From positions 24,590-88,589 of the forward strand of contig NZ_JAHKPU010000034.1 of assembly GCF_018860505.1 (NCBI RefSeq): a stretch of 64,000 nucleotides of DNA, read 5' to 3'. The notes under the pieces were generated by a model. That model did not search any database. It was not told the origin of the DNA and saw nothing but the letters and a program-made list of their open reading frames with translations. The stretch's first letter is position 1, and each line of letters starts with the position of its first letter. Source of the DNA: Pacificibacter marinus (GTDB taxonomy: Bacteria; Pseudomonadota; Alphaproteobacteria; Rhodobacterales; Rhodobacteraceae). This document shows positions 1 through 8,541 of the stretch, piece by piece. The translations under genes and the position numbers were made by a program.

Positions 1-479
1 TCGTTGGACAAATAGGAAAAGGCCAGCGGGCTTGGGTCGTTCAATTCGATACGCACAGTATAGTCATCGATTTTTTCTGCAGACTTCATCCAGTTATAGA
101 TAGAGGCTGCCGGAACACCGTTTTCTTCGTTCAACAAAAAATTGACGGTGTAGACCACGTCATCCGCGTCGAATGTGCTGCCATCGTGAAACACGACATC
201 TTCGCGCAGCTTGAATTCAACGGCCATATTGCCGTCCCATGTCCAGCTTTTCGCAAGCAGCGGATCGAATTCACCCGTTTCAGAGTTGAACAAGACAAGG
301 CCGTCCCACCCCATTTGTCCCATGATCACCAATTCGCGTGTCACACTGAAATACGGATCAATAACTGCGATTTCTTTGTCGGTTGCCCAGTTCAGCGTAT
401 CGTCTGATTTACCTGCAAATGCAGGCACAGCAAGCGACGCCACGAGGGCTCCAGCGAGTGCCAGTTGTAGATGTTTCAA
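1..479 (-). CDS. ABC transporter substrate-binding protein, family 5 (5' part only)
   Basis: The gene is cut by the window edge; about 159 codons are visible. It looks like a periplasmic binding protein of the peptide/nickel (SBP_bac_5) type that delivers a solute to an ABC importer lying outside the window. A signal peptide of about 21 residues ends in VPAFA. The mature part carries the family hallmark around FHDGSTFDADDVVYTV, preceded by the usual DPLLAKSW segment. I chose a TTG start (477-479) because an AAGGGAGG ribosome site lies about 7 bases upstream and the signal peptide begins directly there; no ATG fits. It is transcribed away from the LysR gene that starts at 686, so that regulator may control it. 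The substrate cannot be told from the sequence. Confidence 0.85.
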   Translation of the reverse strand, partial: MKHLQLALAGALVASLAVPAFAGKSDDTLNWATDKEIAVIDPYFSVTRELVIMGQMGWDGLVLFNSETGEFDPLLAKSWTWDGNMAVEFKLREDVVFHDGSTFDADDVVYTVNFLLNEENGVPAASIYNWMKSAEKIDDYTVRIELNDPSPLAFSYLSN

Positions 480-685
480 ATTTTATCCTCCCTTAACAAT
501 GTCCAAGATCCTAACGCCCTGTACCGCTGGGGCTGACAAGTTTTGACTTGCCAGCACGCAAAGGCCTGTGGTCGATTTCCCTGTCTCGAACATGTGTAAG
601 GTTGATAATCAGACCTGTGAGTCTATAAAGCAAATGATAAATAATTATCTCTTCATGCATTCTTGTTATAGTAAAAGGATAGCCC
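480..685. promoter_or_regulatory. Divergent promoter region between binding protein and LysR gene
   Basis: A 206-base gap between two divergent genes, clearly AT-richer in its right half (about 600-680). It must hold both promoters. A LysR-type site is expected here from the gene arrangement, but I see no convincing T-N11-A palindrome, so the operator is inferred from context only. Confidence 0.4.
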
Positions 686-1624
686 ATGCATATGCCCCTG
701 CGCCAGATCGAAGCCTTTCGTGCGGTCATCGAAACAGGCAGCATGACTGAGGCAGGAAAGCTTTTAAACGTCTCTCAGCCTGCGATCAGCCGTCAAATTC
801 GAGAGTTAGAACAAAGGTTTGGCATCAACCTTTTTCTACGTCGCGCAGGACGAGTCGAACCAACGAAAGATGCGCAGCTCTTGTTTGCAGAGGTCGAACG
901 CTGCTTGGGGGGCTTGGAGCAATTCGTGAAATTCGCCGGTGAACTGGGCGTATCGCGTCGTCAACGATTGCGAATCGCGGCCACGGTTGGTCATTCATAT
1001 TTTTTATTGCCCGAGGTGATTCACGCCTTCCATGAAATCTATCCCGACGTGACAATTTCATTGCGCAGCGGACCATCGCCAGAAGTTGTCGATTTAATAG
1101 AAAAAGGGCAAAGCGACATCGGATTCGCGCTTTTGCCACCTGAGTCTCATGGCGTCATCACAGAGACGATGCCTGAAGTGGAATTGGTCTGCGTTGTGCC
1201 AAAGAACCACCCGCTTGAGACCAAAGACTTTATCGAGCCCATCGACCTAAAAGACACGCCCCTGTTGTTGATTTCCGAAGACAGCCTGATGCGCAAGCGG
1301 TTGTTGCAAGCCTTCCAAGAGGCGAGCATCCGGCCCAACGTCATCGTCGACTCGACCTATACTGGTCCGATTTGCAGTCTTGTTGGACAGAACATGGGTG
1401 TCTCGATTATCGATCATCTCACGGCGGCGTCAAATGCCTATCAAGACATCACAATCAAGCGGTTCAGACCCTCAATCCCTTGTGAATTAAAACTTGTCAC
1501 CCATGCACGGCAAGACATTTCTGCCCCCGCGCAGGCCTTCGTTGATCTTGCCAAAGAAGTTCTCGTGCGAATCTGTGAAACCTCAGACTTGAATGCACCA
1601 CACAAGACAAGCCTCGTCAGATAA
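686..1624 (+). CDS. LysR-family transcriptional regulator
   Basis: This 312-residue protein has the standard LysR layout. A winged helix-turn-helix lies at about residues 5-64 (FRAVIETGSMTEAGKLLNVS, then QPAISRQIRELE), and a periplasmic-binding-like effector domain runs from about 95 to 300. It starts with MHMPLRQIEAF; the second ATG, two codons on, is an equally good start. It is divergent from an ABC binding-protein gene, the classic arrangement for local control by a LysR protein, so it probably senses a substrate of that transporter. The effector is not identifiable. The length is normal for the family and nothing is missing. Confidence 0.9.
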   Translation: MHMPLRQIEAFRAVIETGSMTEAGKLLNVSQPAISRQIRELEQRFGINLFLRRAGRVEPTKDAQLLFAEVERCLGGLEQFVKFAGELGVSRRQRLRIAATVGHSYFLLPEVIHAFHEIYPDVTISLRSGPSPEVVDLIEKGQSDIGFALLPPESHGVITETMPEVELVCVVPKNHPLETKDFIEPIDLKDTPLLLISEDSLMRKRLLQAFQEASIRPNVIVDSTYTGPICSLVGQNMGVSIIDHLTAASNAYQDITIKRFRPSIPCELKLVTHARQDISAPAQAFVDLAKEVLVRICETSDLNAPHKTSLVR

Positions 1625-1758
1625 TCCGCGTTTAGACCATTGGGCACGGCAAGCTGTTTTGCATTTTTCTAAAGATGCACCTGACGACGGCGCAATATAC
1701 GCCACAAGGACTGTCTTGTGATGTTGCGATACGATCCTGCCTCCCTTAGCGTGACCAC

Positions 1759-3111
1759 ATGCGCATCAGTCCTTTTATAACCGTCTTCGTTTTATCCACT
1801 TCATTTGCCAGTGCCGAGCCTTTGCCTGCGCCGCTGCAAGATGACGACTTTAGACCTGTTAACCTTGACGAAGCTGCTCTTGGGCAACTGTTGTTTTACG
1901 ATCCTATTTTGTCTGGAAATTCCGAAGTGGCCTGTGCCAGTTGTCATCATCCTGCCTTTGGGACATCGGATGGTCTTTCCCTTGGAATTGGCGATGGCGG
2001 CATCGGCTTGGGGCCCCATCGTGAGGTCGACAACGACAACCTGCCAGAGGAACGCATCCCCAGAAATTCGCCCGCTTTGTTCAATTTGGGTGCGCATGAA
2101 TTTACGGCCATGTTCCATGATGGTCGCCTTGAAGTCGATCGCAATCGCGCCAGTGGTATGCGCACAGATATGGGCGAAGACATGGAAAACGGTTTTGCCT
2201 CGATCTTATCTGCCCAAGCCATGTTTCCTGTGCTCAGCCGCGATGAAATGGCAGGGTCTTATGATGAGAACGACATTGGCCGATTGATCCGCCAAGGCAT
2301 CATCACTGGCGATGACGGGGCGTGGGATGTGTTGGCAAAACGTGTGGCCGGCCTCCCTGAGTACGCGACCCGCTTCATCGAAGTCTATCCGCATGTATCT
2401 GAGGCAAACCAGATCGCTTTCACCGATATCTCAAACGCGATTGCGCGCTTTATCGAATTTGAATGGCGATCTGACACATCACCATTTGACGCGGTATTGG
2501 CGGGCACGGGACAGATCTCAGGCCAAGCTCAAACAGGAATGGATCTGTTCTATGGCGAGGGAAACTGTGCATCCTGTCACACGGGCCCATTTTTGACCGA
2601 TCACAAATATCACGCGATGGGAGCGCCGCAAATAGGGCCAGGAAAGTCCGCAACATTTGAAGATCATCACCGCGACGACGGGCGCTTTCGCGTCACGGGT
2701 CGGCTTGAAGATCGTTACGCCTTTCGCACGCCATCGCTGCGCAACATTGAACTGACGGGCCCCTATGGGCATGCAGGCGCGCATTCGGATTTGGCTGCGT
2801 TTATCGCCAGTCATGCAGACCCCGCAACGTCGATCTTTGAATACGATCCCACACAGGCAATCTTGCCCAGTCTTGGCAAAACAGATCAATCAGACATCGA
2901 CTTTAGCGTGATGAATGACCCTAAACAGGTCAGCGCCATTGCTGCCGCTGTGCGCACGCCGCCTGTGTCTTTGTCAGATGCAGATGTGGCAGCTTTGGTG
3001 GCCTTTCTTGCCACACTGACCGACACCGCCAGCTTGCAAGGGCGACTGGGGGTTCCCGATGCAGTGCCCAGCGGATTGGACATTCCCAATCCTGACCCAA
3101 ATCCCAACTAA
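1759..3111 (+). CDS. Di-haem cytochrome c peroxidase / MauG-like protein
   Basis: A secreted 450-residue c-type cytochrome. A signal peptide of about 19 residues (cleavage after FASA) is followed by two haem attachment motifs, CASCH at residues 59-63 and CASCH at 270-274, the spacing of bacterial di-haem peroxidases and MauG-like proteins. Known members reduce hydrogen peroxide or oxidise protein residues in the periplasm. The protein is longer than classical CcpA (about 320-340 residues), which favours the MauG-like branch. No clear ribosome site precedes the ATG, so the start rests on the signal peptide. Its stop codon overlaps that of the convergent CRTAC1-like gene. Such peroxidase-like cytochromes are often found beside CRTAC1/ASPIC proteins, but their partnership is not established. 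Confidence 0.85.
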   Translation: MRISPFITVFVLSTSFASAEPLPAPLQDDDFRPVNLDEAALGQLLFYDPILSGNSEVACASCHHPAFGTSDGLSLGIGDGGIGLGPHREVDNDNLPEERIPRNSPALFNLGAHEFTAMFHDGRLEVDRNRASGMRTDMGEDMENGFASILSAQAMFPVLSRDEMAGSYDENDIGRLIRQGIITGDDGAWDVLAKRVAGLPEYATRFIEVYPHVSEANQIAFTDISNAIARFIEFEWRSDTSPFDAVLAGTGQISGQAQTGMDLFYGEGNCASCHTGPFLTDHKYHAMGAPQIGPGKSATFEDHHRDDGRFRVTGRLEDRYAFRTPSLRNIELTGPYGHAGAHSDLAAFIASHADPATSIFEYDPTQAILPSLGKTDQSDIDFSVMNDPKQVSAIAAAVRTPPVSLSDADVAALVAFLATLTDTASLQGRLGVPDAVPSGLDIPNPDPNPN

Positions 3112-4598
3112 GGCTTGATCATCTCAACGGACTGCCCTGCCCTATATTGAGCAGAAGACGTCGTGCCGTCAGGCCAAGTGACGGTGACAAGCGCCTCAGT
3201 CTGATCTCCAAGACCAAAATGATGTGGCAGCAATTGTCCGCCCGCGTGACCGCCGCCAATGGTGTTTTGAATCACCTGCCTGCCTTGCGGCGTTTGCACA
3301 ATAATCGACGCGCCAATCGCATCACGATTACCGTCATCTTGCCGTAAAGACAGATTGATCCAATGGCCCGTCTGGGGGGTAACATTGCGATAAAGCTCAA
3401 GTGGCGCACGTCGATTGACAACGATCAAATCCAAACGACCATCATTGTCAAAATCGGCCAAAGCGGCCCCACGGGATCGCGCTGTCGTGGCGATGCCAGC
3501 TGTGGCTGCGGCTTCCGTGAACGTCCCGTTTTCTCTTTGCATCAATAGGTTGTTCGGATCATCCATAGCCATACCTGGCATCTGATCGACATTACCTTTG
3601 GCGATAAACAGGTCTGCACGACCATCATTATCGATATCGCCAAACTCTGCATGCCACCCTGTCGAGGGGCGTCCATCGTCACCGATATGCGGGCGCTGCG
3701 CATAGGTGCCAATGCTATAATCGGCCGCCACATAAGTGCCATCAGGCTGGGATAATTGTAAAAGTTGATCACCCATCGAGGTCAACATTACATCGTCAAA
3801 TCCATCCGCATTCAAATCGCGACTGGCGATTCCCATGCCCCACAAAGACACGTTTTGCCAGCCATCTGCGGCATCTAGAAAACGCCGATCCTTAATGTCC
3901 CACATTTGCTCATGGCCCTGTTTGACATAATAATGTCGATCATTGGACAACCGCAGACTTGTGCGCCCCCGTGCATCTTTGCTCGCCAAGATCGACAGAG
4001 CGCAATATCCGGGGCTTAAGACTTCGGCTTCATATCTCTGCCCCACGGGCCGTAAAATCGTGTTCACATCGCAGGCTTCAAAAGGCCCGTCTGGATCATC
4101 ACGATCCACATAATTGCCAATCGCAAGTGTGGGGCGGACGTCACCCTCCTCCCACCATGCTGTGAAAGCCGTACTCCAACGTGTGTCGGGTTTGATGCCC
4201 AGCACCTGTGTCGCATCAACGAAACCGCAGTTGCCATCGCCTTTCAAGACAACATTGCTGCCAGCACGCAGAACAAACAGATCGACGTGACCGTCAGCAT
4301 CCATATCGATGGGATAGGCGCCGGTTGTCTGGGTGAGGCTTGGAATTGGTGCATCGGCAAAGGTGAAATCACCCATGTTGCGCAACAGCTTTGCGTGCGT
4401 CTCACCACCAGCGGCAAACACATCAGGCAGCGCATCGCCGTTGCAATCAAACACTGCGACGCCGCCGCCGACAAAATGTTCCCATCCGCCGCTGTAAACA
4501 TGTGTGGGCAAGCGTGATGACATATCTTCGAACATAGGCTCGGCCCGCAAAGGCGAGACCATGACCAACGACAGCAACATGCCACCCAGCACCTTCAT
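3108..4598 (-). CDS. CRTAC1-like FG-GAP/VCBS repeat protein with ASPIC/UnbV domain
   Basis: A secreted protein of 496 residues. The signal peptide ends near SPLRA. The body is an integrin-like beta-propeller with at least five calcium-binding loops of the form D-x-D/N-x-D-G: FDCNGDALPD, IDMDADGHVD, RDLNADGFDD, GDIDNDGRAD and ADFDNDGRLD. The last 90 residues match the ASPIC/UnbV domain (DAIGASIIVQ, then GLGDQ and VTWPDG). The start is set at 4598, where ATGA overlaps the stop of the upstream ROK gene and implies translational coupling; an upstream in-frame ATG at 4616 would lengthen the overlap. It is convergent with the di-haem cytochrome. Function is unknown: possibly an outer-surface or periplasmic binding partner for that cytochrome. 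Confidence 0.85.
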   Translation of the reverse strand: MKVLGGMLLSLVMVSPLRAEPMFEDMSSRLPTHVYSGGWEHFVGGGVAVFDCNGDALPDVFAAGGETHAKLLRNMGDFTFADAPIPSLTQTTGAYPIDMDADGHVDLFVLRAGSNVVLKGDGNCGFVDATQVLGIKPDTRWSTAFTAWWEEGDVRPTLAIGNYVDRDDPDGPFEACDVNTILRPVGQRYEAEVLSPGYCALSILASKDARGRTSLRLSNDRHYYVKQGHEQMWDIKDRRFLDAADGWQNVSLWGMGIASRDLNADGFDDVMLTSMGDQLLQLSQPDGTYVAADYSIGTYAQRPHIGDDGRPSTGWHAEFGDIDNDGRADLFIAKGNVDQMPGMAMDDPNNLLMQRENGTFTEAAATAGIATTARSRGAALADFDNDGRLDLIVVNRRAPLELYRNVTPQTGHWINLSLRQDDGNRDAIGASIIVQTPQGRQVIQNTIGGGHAGGQLLPHHFGLGDQTEALVTVTWPDGTTSSAQYRAGQSVEMIKP

Positions 4599-5845
4599 GC
4601 GGTGCTCGCTTCGCAAGCGGTCACAAATTGATCTGACAAAGCACTGATCGCTGGCACTGTCGCCCCATGCGCCCAGACCATATCATCCCAAGGCCGTATG
4701 GCGATGGCACAGGGTTTGCGCATATCTGACAACGTCATCGTTTTCATTTCGGCTAAAACCTCGTCAGCAAAAAGGTAATCATAGCGCGTGCGCTCACCCG
4801 AAATGATGATCAGCGGCGGATCGAAAAGCTGGACAACATTGGACAAACCGACAGCCAAATACCGTCCCGCACGCCGAAAAATCGTGGCGGCTGCGGCATT
4901 TCCCGCTTTTGCCTCTTCAAACAACAAGTCTAACAAATCTTCGGGGGTGCGATTGCGCATTTCCCCCAAATCCAAGGCCACGCCCACCTCACGAGTGAGC
5001 GCGTAATCCCCAAGATAGGCTTCAAGGCACCCACGCTGACCGCAGCGACACAGCGCCCCGTCCATTTGTACCTTTGTATGCCCCAATTCCAGTCCAACAC
5101 CGTGACTGCCACGATACAAGGTATTGTTGACAACAAGCCCCATGCCAACGCCGTTCTCAATCGTCACCACAGCAAAGTCGGTCTTATCGCGCCCTTCTCC
5201 GAACCAAAGTTCAGCAAGGGTCAACATATTCGTGTCGTTGTCGATAAACAGTGGCATATCGAACCGCGCAGCAAAGGCTGGTGCAAAATCGACATCGTCG
5301 CCTTGTAGCAATGAACACCACCGCACCACGCCACTTTCCATATCAACGATCCCGGGCAGCCCAACGCCAACAGCACCGATGCTTTCAACCGAGATCTCGC
5401 TTTTTTGCGCCAACATCTCGATCAGGGTGGTAATTTGATCTAACAGTTGTGTAGACGTGCGCCGTTGACTGCTTGAGGGCAAGGTCACACCCGCAAGCAC
5501 ATTTCCAACAAAATCCGATAAGACCGCTGAATGTCGCCTTGAAGACAATTTTATCCCCACAACGTAAGCGGCGCTTGGCACCACCTCCAACGCTACAGAT
5601 GGACGCCCCCGCCCTGTTTCACGCGTTGGCTCACGCACCTCGCGCAGCAAACCAGCGGCAATCAGATCCGAGGTCACCGCTGTCGCACTGCCCGCACTGA
5701 TTTTTAGCGCCCGCGCCACATCAGCGCGTGCGGCACGCCCGTTTGCACGCACGTGTTGAAAAAACTGCTGCCGCAAGGACGCGACCTTAGCGGTGCCAGA
5801 CTGGAGCAATGGGCCACAACCTGCACCAATCGCAGAGGGATACAT
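4595..5845 (-). CDS. xylR: ROK-family transcriptional repressor (XylR-like)
   Basis: About 416 residues. An N-terminal winged helix (LKISAGSATAVTSDLIAAGLL, split by its turn) is followed by a sugar-kinase-like ROK domain. The zinc/ROK signature CRCGQRGCLEAYLG lies near residue 265, and a glycine-rich phosphate-binding stretch (VGVGLPGIVD) near 170. It is divergent from xylFHGBA, the usual place for the xylose-responsive repressor in alphaproteobacteria, so I infer that it binds the xylF leader and is relieved by xylose. The start is uncertain: ATGs occur at 5887, 5854 and 5845. I prefer 5845 because the sequence before it is AT-rich and gives an unlikely protein tail. It is coupled by ATGA to the CRTAC1-like gene downstream, an odd partner. 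Confidence 0.82.
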   Translation of the reverse strand: MYPSAIGAGCGPLLQSGTAKVASLRQQFFQHVRANGRAARADVARALKISAGSATAVTSDLIAAGLLREVREPTRETGRGRPSVALEVVPSAAYVVGIKLSSRRHSAVLSDFVGNVLAGVTLPSSSQRRTSTQLLDQITTLIEMLAQKSEISVESIGAVGVGLPGIVDMESGVVRWCSLLQGDDVDFAPAFAARFDMPLFIDNDTNMLTLAELWFGEGRDKTDFAVVTIENGVGMGLVVNNTLYRGSHGVGLELGHTKVQMDGALCRCGQRGCLEAYLGDYALTREVGVALDLGEMRNRTPEDLLDLLFEEAKAGNAAAATIFRRAGRYLAVGLSNVVQLFDPPLIIISGERTRYDYLFADEVLAEMKTMTLSDMRKPCAIAIRPWDDMVWAHGATVPAISALSDQFVTACEASTA

Positions 5846-5993
5846 ATAATTCACCATATAAAATAAATACCACAAAAACATACGCACTCAACCCGAAACA
5901 GGTGAGTTGTCGTTAATAATTCGATCACGTAAGGGCAGACTTTTACATTTTTACTTTACTCGCTGAAGTTAATTGCGGCAATGTCACCTCACG

Positions 5994-6028
5994 CGAGTCG
6001 TGTGACTCGTCCTCGAACGCATTCGAGG
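5994..6028 (+). promoter_or_regulatory. Two adjacent perfect inverted repeats in the xylF leader
   Basis: CGAGTC-gtgt-GACTCG (5994-6009) is followed after one base by CCTCGAA-cgca-TTCGAGG (6011-6028). Both arms are perfect, with 4-base loops. They lie 20-55 bases before the xylF ATG, just upstream of the AGGGAGG ribosome site. They could be paired ROK operator half-sites or RNA hairpins that protect or gate the xylF message; the sequence alone does not decide which. Confidence 0.6.
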
Positions 6029-6048
6029 GAACCTTAGGGAGGAACGTC

Positions 6049-7071
6049 ATGAATAAATTTATCATCGCGGCTGCTGTTGCGGCCTCTGGTATCGCCACGA
6101 CAGCTTTGGCAGAAGACCTAACCGTCGGCGTAAGCTGGTCCAACTTTCAAGAAGAGCGCTGGAAAACAGACGAAGCTGCAATCAAAAGCGCGTTGGAAGC
6201 CGCTGGCGCCACATATATTTCAGCTGACGCGCAATCATCATCTGCCAAACAATTGTCCGATGTTGAAAGCCTGATCGCGCAAGGCGCTGACGCCTTGATC
6301 ATCCTCGCGCAAGATTCCGCAGCCATCGGCCCAGCCGTAGATGCAGCAGACGCAGAAGGCATTCCCGTTGTTGCTTATGATCGCCTGATCGAAGACAGCC
6401 GCGCTTTTTACCTGACATTCGACAACGTCGAAGTTGGCCGCATGCAAGCCCGCGCCGTTTTTGCAGCACAGCCCACTGGCAACTACGTGATGATCAAAGG
6501 CTCCCCCACCGATCCGAACGCGGATTTTCTGCGCGGTGGCCAGCAAGAAATCTTGCAAGCGGCCATCGACAGCGGCGCGATCACAATCGTTGACGAAGCC
6601 TACACAGACGGTTGGTTGCCCGCGAATGCGCAGCGCAACATGGAACAAATCTTGACAGCAAACGATAACGCAGTTGATGCGGTTGTGGCCTCTAATGATG
6701 GCACAGCAGGCGGTGTTGTTGCGGCTTTGACAGCACAAGGCATGGAAGGCCTTCCCGTGTCAGGTCAAGACGGCGATCACGCTGCTTTGAACCGTGTTGC
6801 TCTTGGTACGCAAACTGTTTCCGTTTGGAAAGACGCGCGTGAGCTTGGCAAAGCGGCGGGTACTATCGCAGCGGAATTGGCCGCAGATGACATGATGAAA
6901 ATCGAAGGCAGCGCAAGCTGGACATCCCCATCTGGCACCGAGATGACCTCTATGTTCCTCGCACCGATCCCTGTCACTGCAGAAAACCTGTCTGTTGTCA
7001 CAGATGCGGGCTGGATCACAATCGAGGCCCTGTGCCAAGGCGTCACTGCGGGCCCAGCGCCCTGCAACTAA
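6049..7071 (+). CDS. xylF: D-xylose ABC transporter, periplasmic binding protein
   Basis: A 340-residue periplasmic sugar-binding protein of the type I fold. The signal peptide is about 21 residues (cut after TALA). The mature N-terminus, VGVSWSNFQEERWKTDEAAI, and the segment VVAYDRLIED are characteristic of XylF and place it with xylose rather than ribose binders. A strong AGGGAGG ribosome site precedes the ATG. It is the first gene of xylFHGBA and probably the most expressed, since a stem-loop spacer separates it from the permease gene. It delivers xylose to XylH/XylG in the inner membrane. Confidence 0.95.
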   Translation: MNKFIIAAAVAASGIATTALAEDLTVGVSWSNFQEERWKTDEAAIKSALEAAGATYISADAQSSSAKQLSDVESLIAQGADALIILAQDSAAIGPAVDAADAEGIPVVAYDRLIEDSRAFYLTFDNVEVGRMQARAVFAAQPTGNYVMIKGSPTDPNADFLRGGQQEILQAAIDSGAITIVDEAYTDGWLPANAQRNMEQILTANDNAVDAVVASNDGTAGGVVAALTAQGMEGLPVSGQDGDHAALNRVALGTQTVSVWKDARELGKAAGTIAAELAADDMMKIEGSASWTSPSGTEMTSMFLAPIPVTAENLSVVTDAGWITIEALCQGVTAGPAPCN

Positions 7072-7113
7072 GACATAACTGACCCAGACTTTCTGATCAG
7101 TTAAACGACGTCT

Positions 7114-7138
7114 GGATCCCGCCCTAGCGACGGGGTCC
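7114..7138 (+). promoter_or_regulatory. Stem-loop in the xylF-xylH spacer
   Basis: GGATCCCG (7114-7121) pairs with CGGGGTCC (7131-7138), eight pairs including one G-U, with a 9-base loop. A second, longer-range pairing CCAGAC/GTCTGG (7084-7089 with 7110-7115) is an alternative fold. There is no T-run, so it is more likely a 3'-end stabiliser for the binding-protein message than a full terminator. Confidence 0.45.
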
Positions 7139-7245
7139 GACACGTGAACTTCTCTCATTTTTGCATCAATTGTACACGCAAGAGGTCGGCCCGCCTGCTG
7201 AGCGCAATTGACTGCCAACATCCTCGACCGTTCAATGGAGACATA

Positions 7246-8541
7246 ATGTCTGACCAATCAAGCGCCAAGGCGCCCCCAAAACGCAGTTTCTTGCAATCTC
7301 TCGAAATCGATCTGCGCCTTCTTGGCATGATTGGTGCTTTTCTCGCCGTTTGCATTGTTTTTAACCTGTTGACCGATGGTCGATTTTTGACCCCGCGCAA
7401 CATTTTTAACCTATCGATCCAAACGGTTTCGGTCGCCATTATGGCCACAGGCATGGTTTTCGTCATCGTCACGCGGCATATCGATCTGTCTGTGGGCGCG
7501 CTTTTGGCGACTTGTACTGCGGTCATGGGCATGATGCAGACGACATGGTTACCGGATATCGTGGGGCTTGAGCTTGGGCATCCTTTGATTCCCTGGATTA
7601 CGATTGTCGCAGGGCTTTTGATCGGGGCTCTGATCGGCGCAGCACAAGGCTGGTTGATTGGGTATCACGGCATTCCTGCGTTTATCGTCACACTCGGGGG
7701 ATTGTTGGTTTGGCGCAACGTTGGTTGGTATCTCACAGATGGGGCCACAATCGGTCCACTTGACAAAACCTTTATCCTTTTTGGCGGCATCAACGGCACG
7801 CTTGGCGCAACGTGGAGCTGGATTGTTGGCATAGTTGCCGCTGCCATTTCATTGTTTTTCATCTGGTCGGGTCGCAAAACGAAAATACGACACGGATTTC
7901 CGGTCAAACCTATGTGGGCCGAATTCACCGTGATGGCCCTTATCGCAGGAGCGATCTTGGGCTTCGTCGCAACGTTGAACGCCTATACGGTTCCGACACG
8001 TGTGATTGCCCGCAACCCTGCCCTGTTTGGCTGTGAAACAGGTGAAGGCTGTGTGGCCGCTTACGGCATCCCCTATTCGGTTTTGGTGTTGATCGCTGTT
8101 GCCATCGTCATGACCGTGATTGCCCTGCGCACACGTTTGGGCCGCTATATCTTCGCGACAGGCGGCAACCCTGATGCGGCTGAGCTTTCTGGCATCAATA
8201 CGCGCTTTTTGACTGTAAAAATCTTTGCGATGGTCGGCGTGCTTTGCGCCCTTGCTGGCATCATCGCCTCAGCGCGCCTTGGGTATCACACAAACGATAT
8301 CGGCACACTTGATGAGCTGCGCGTGATTGCGGCGGCTGTGATTGGTGGCACGGCATTGTCTGGTGGTGTCGGGACGATTTATGGCGCGATCATCGGCGCG
8401 TTGATCATGCAGTCTTTGCAATCGGGCATGGCCATGGTCGGCGTCGATGCCCCTTACCAAAACATCGTCGTCGGTGCGGTCCTTGTCTTGGCCGTCTGGA
8501 TCGACATCCAATACCGCAAACGTCTGGGAGGTAAGTCATGA
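7246..8541 (+). CDS. xylH: D-xylose ABC transporter permease
   Basis: A 431-residue inner-membrane permease of the ribose/xylose (BPD_transp_2) family with about ten hydrophobic segments. The conserved family stretch RHIDLSVGALLA lies near residue 85, and the ATGGNPDAAELSGIN loop, which contacts the ATPase, lies near 305. The start is the ATG at 7246 after GGAG; an open frame extends upstream to a GTG at 7144, but that part has no ribosome site and reads as random sequence. It ends in an ATGA overlap with xylG, so the two are translationally coupled. Confidence 0.93.
   Translation: MSDQSSAKAPPKRSFLQSLEIDLRLLGMIGAFLAVCIVFNLLTDGRFLTPRNIFNLSIQTVSVAIMATGMVFVIVTRHIDLSVGALLATCTAVMGMMQTTWLPDIVGLELGHPLIPWITIVAGLLIGALIGAAQGWLIGYHGIPAFIVTLGGLLVWRNVGWYLTDGATIGPLDKTFILFGGINGTLGATWSWIVGIVAAAISLFFIWSGRKTKIRHGFPVKPMWAEFTVMALIAGAILGFVATLNAYTVPTRVIARNPALFGCETGEGCVAAYGIPYSVLVLIAVAIVMTVIALRTRLGRYIFATGGNPDAAELSGINTRFLTVKIFAMVGVLCALAGIIASARLGYHTNDIGTLDELRVIAAAVIGGTALSGGVGTIYGAIIGALIMQSLQSGMAMVGVDAPYQNIVVGAVLVLAVWIDIQYRKRLGGKS

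Noticed and set aside
7144..7245. N-terminal extension of xylH from a GTG at 7144
   Set aside because: No ribosome site, covers the stem-loop edge of the spacer, and the residues do not resemble a permease N-terminus; the ATG at 7246 has GGAG.
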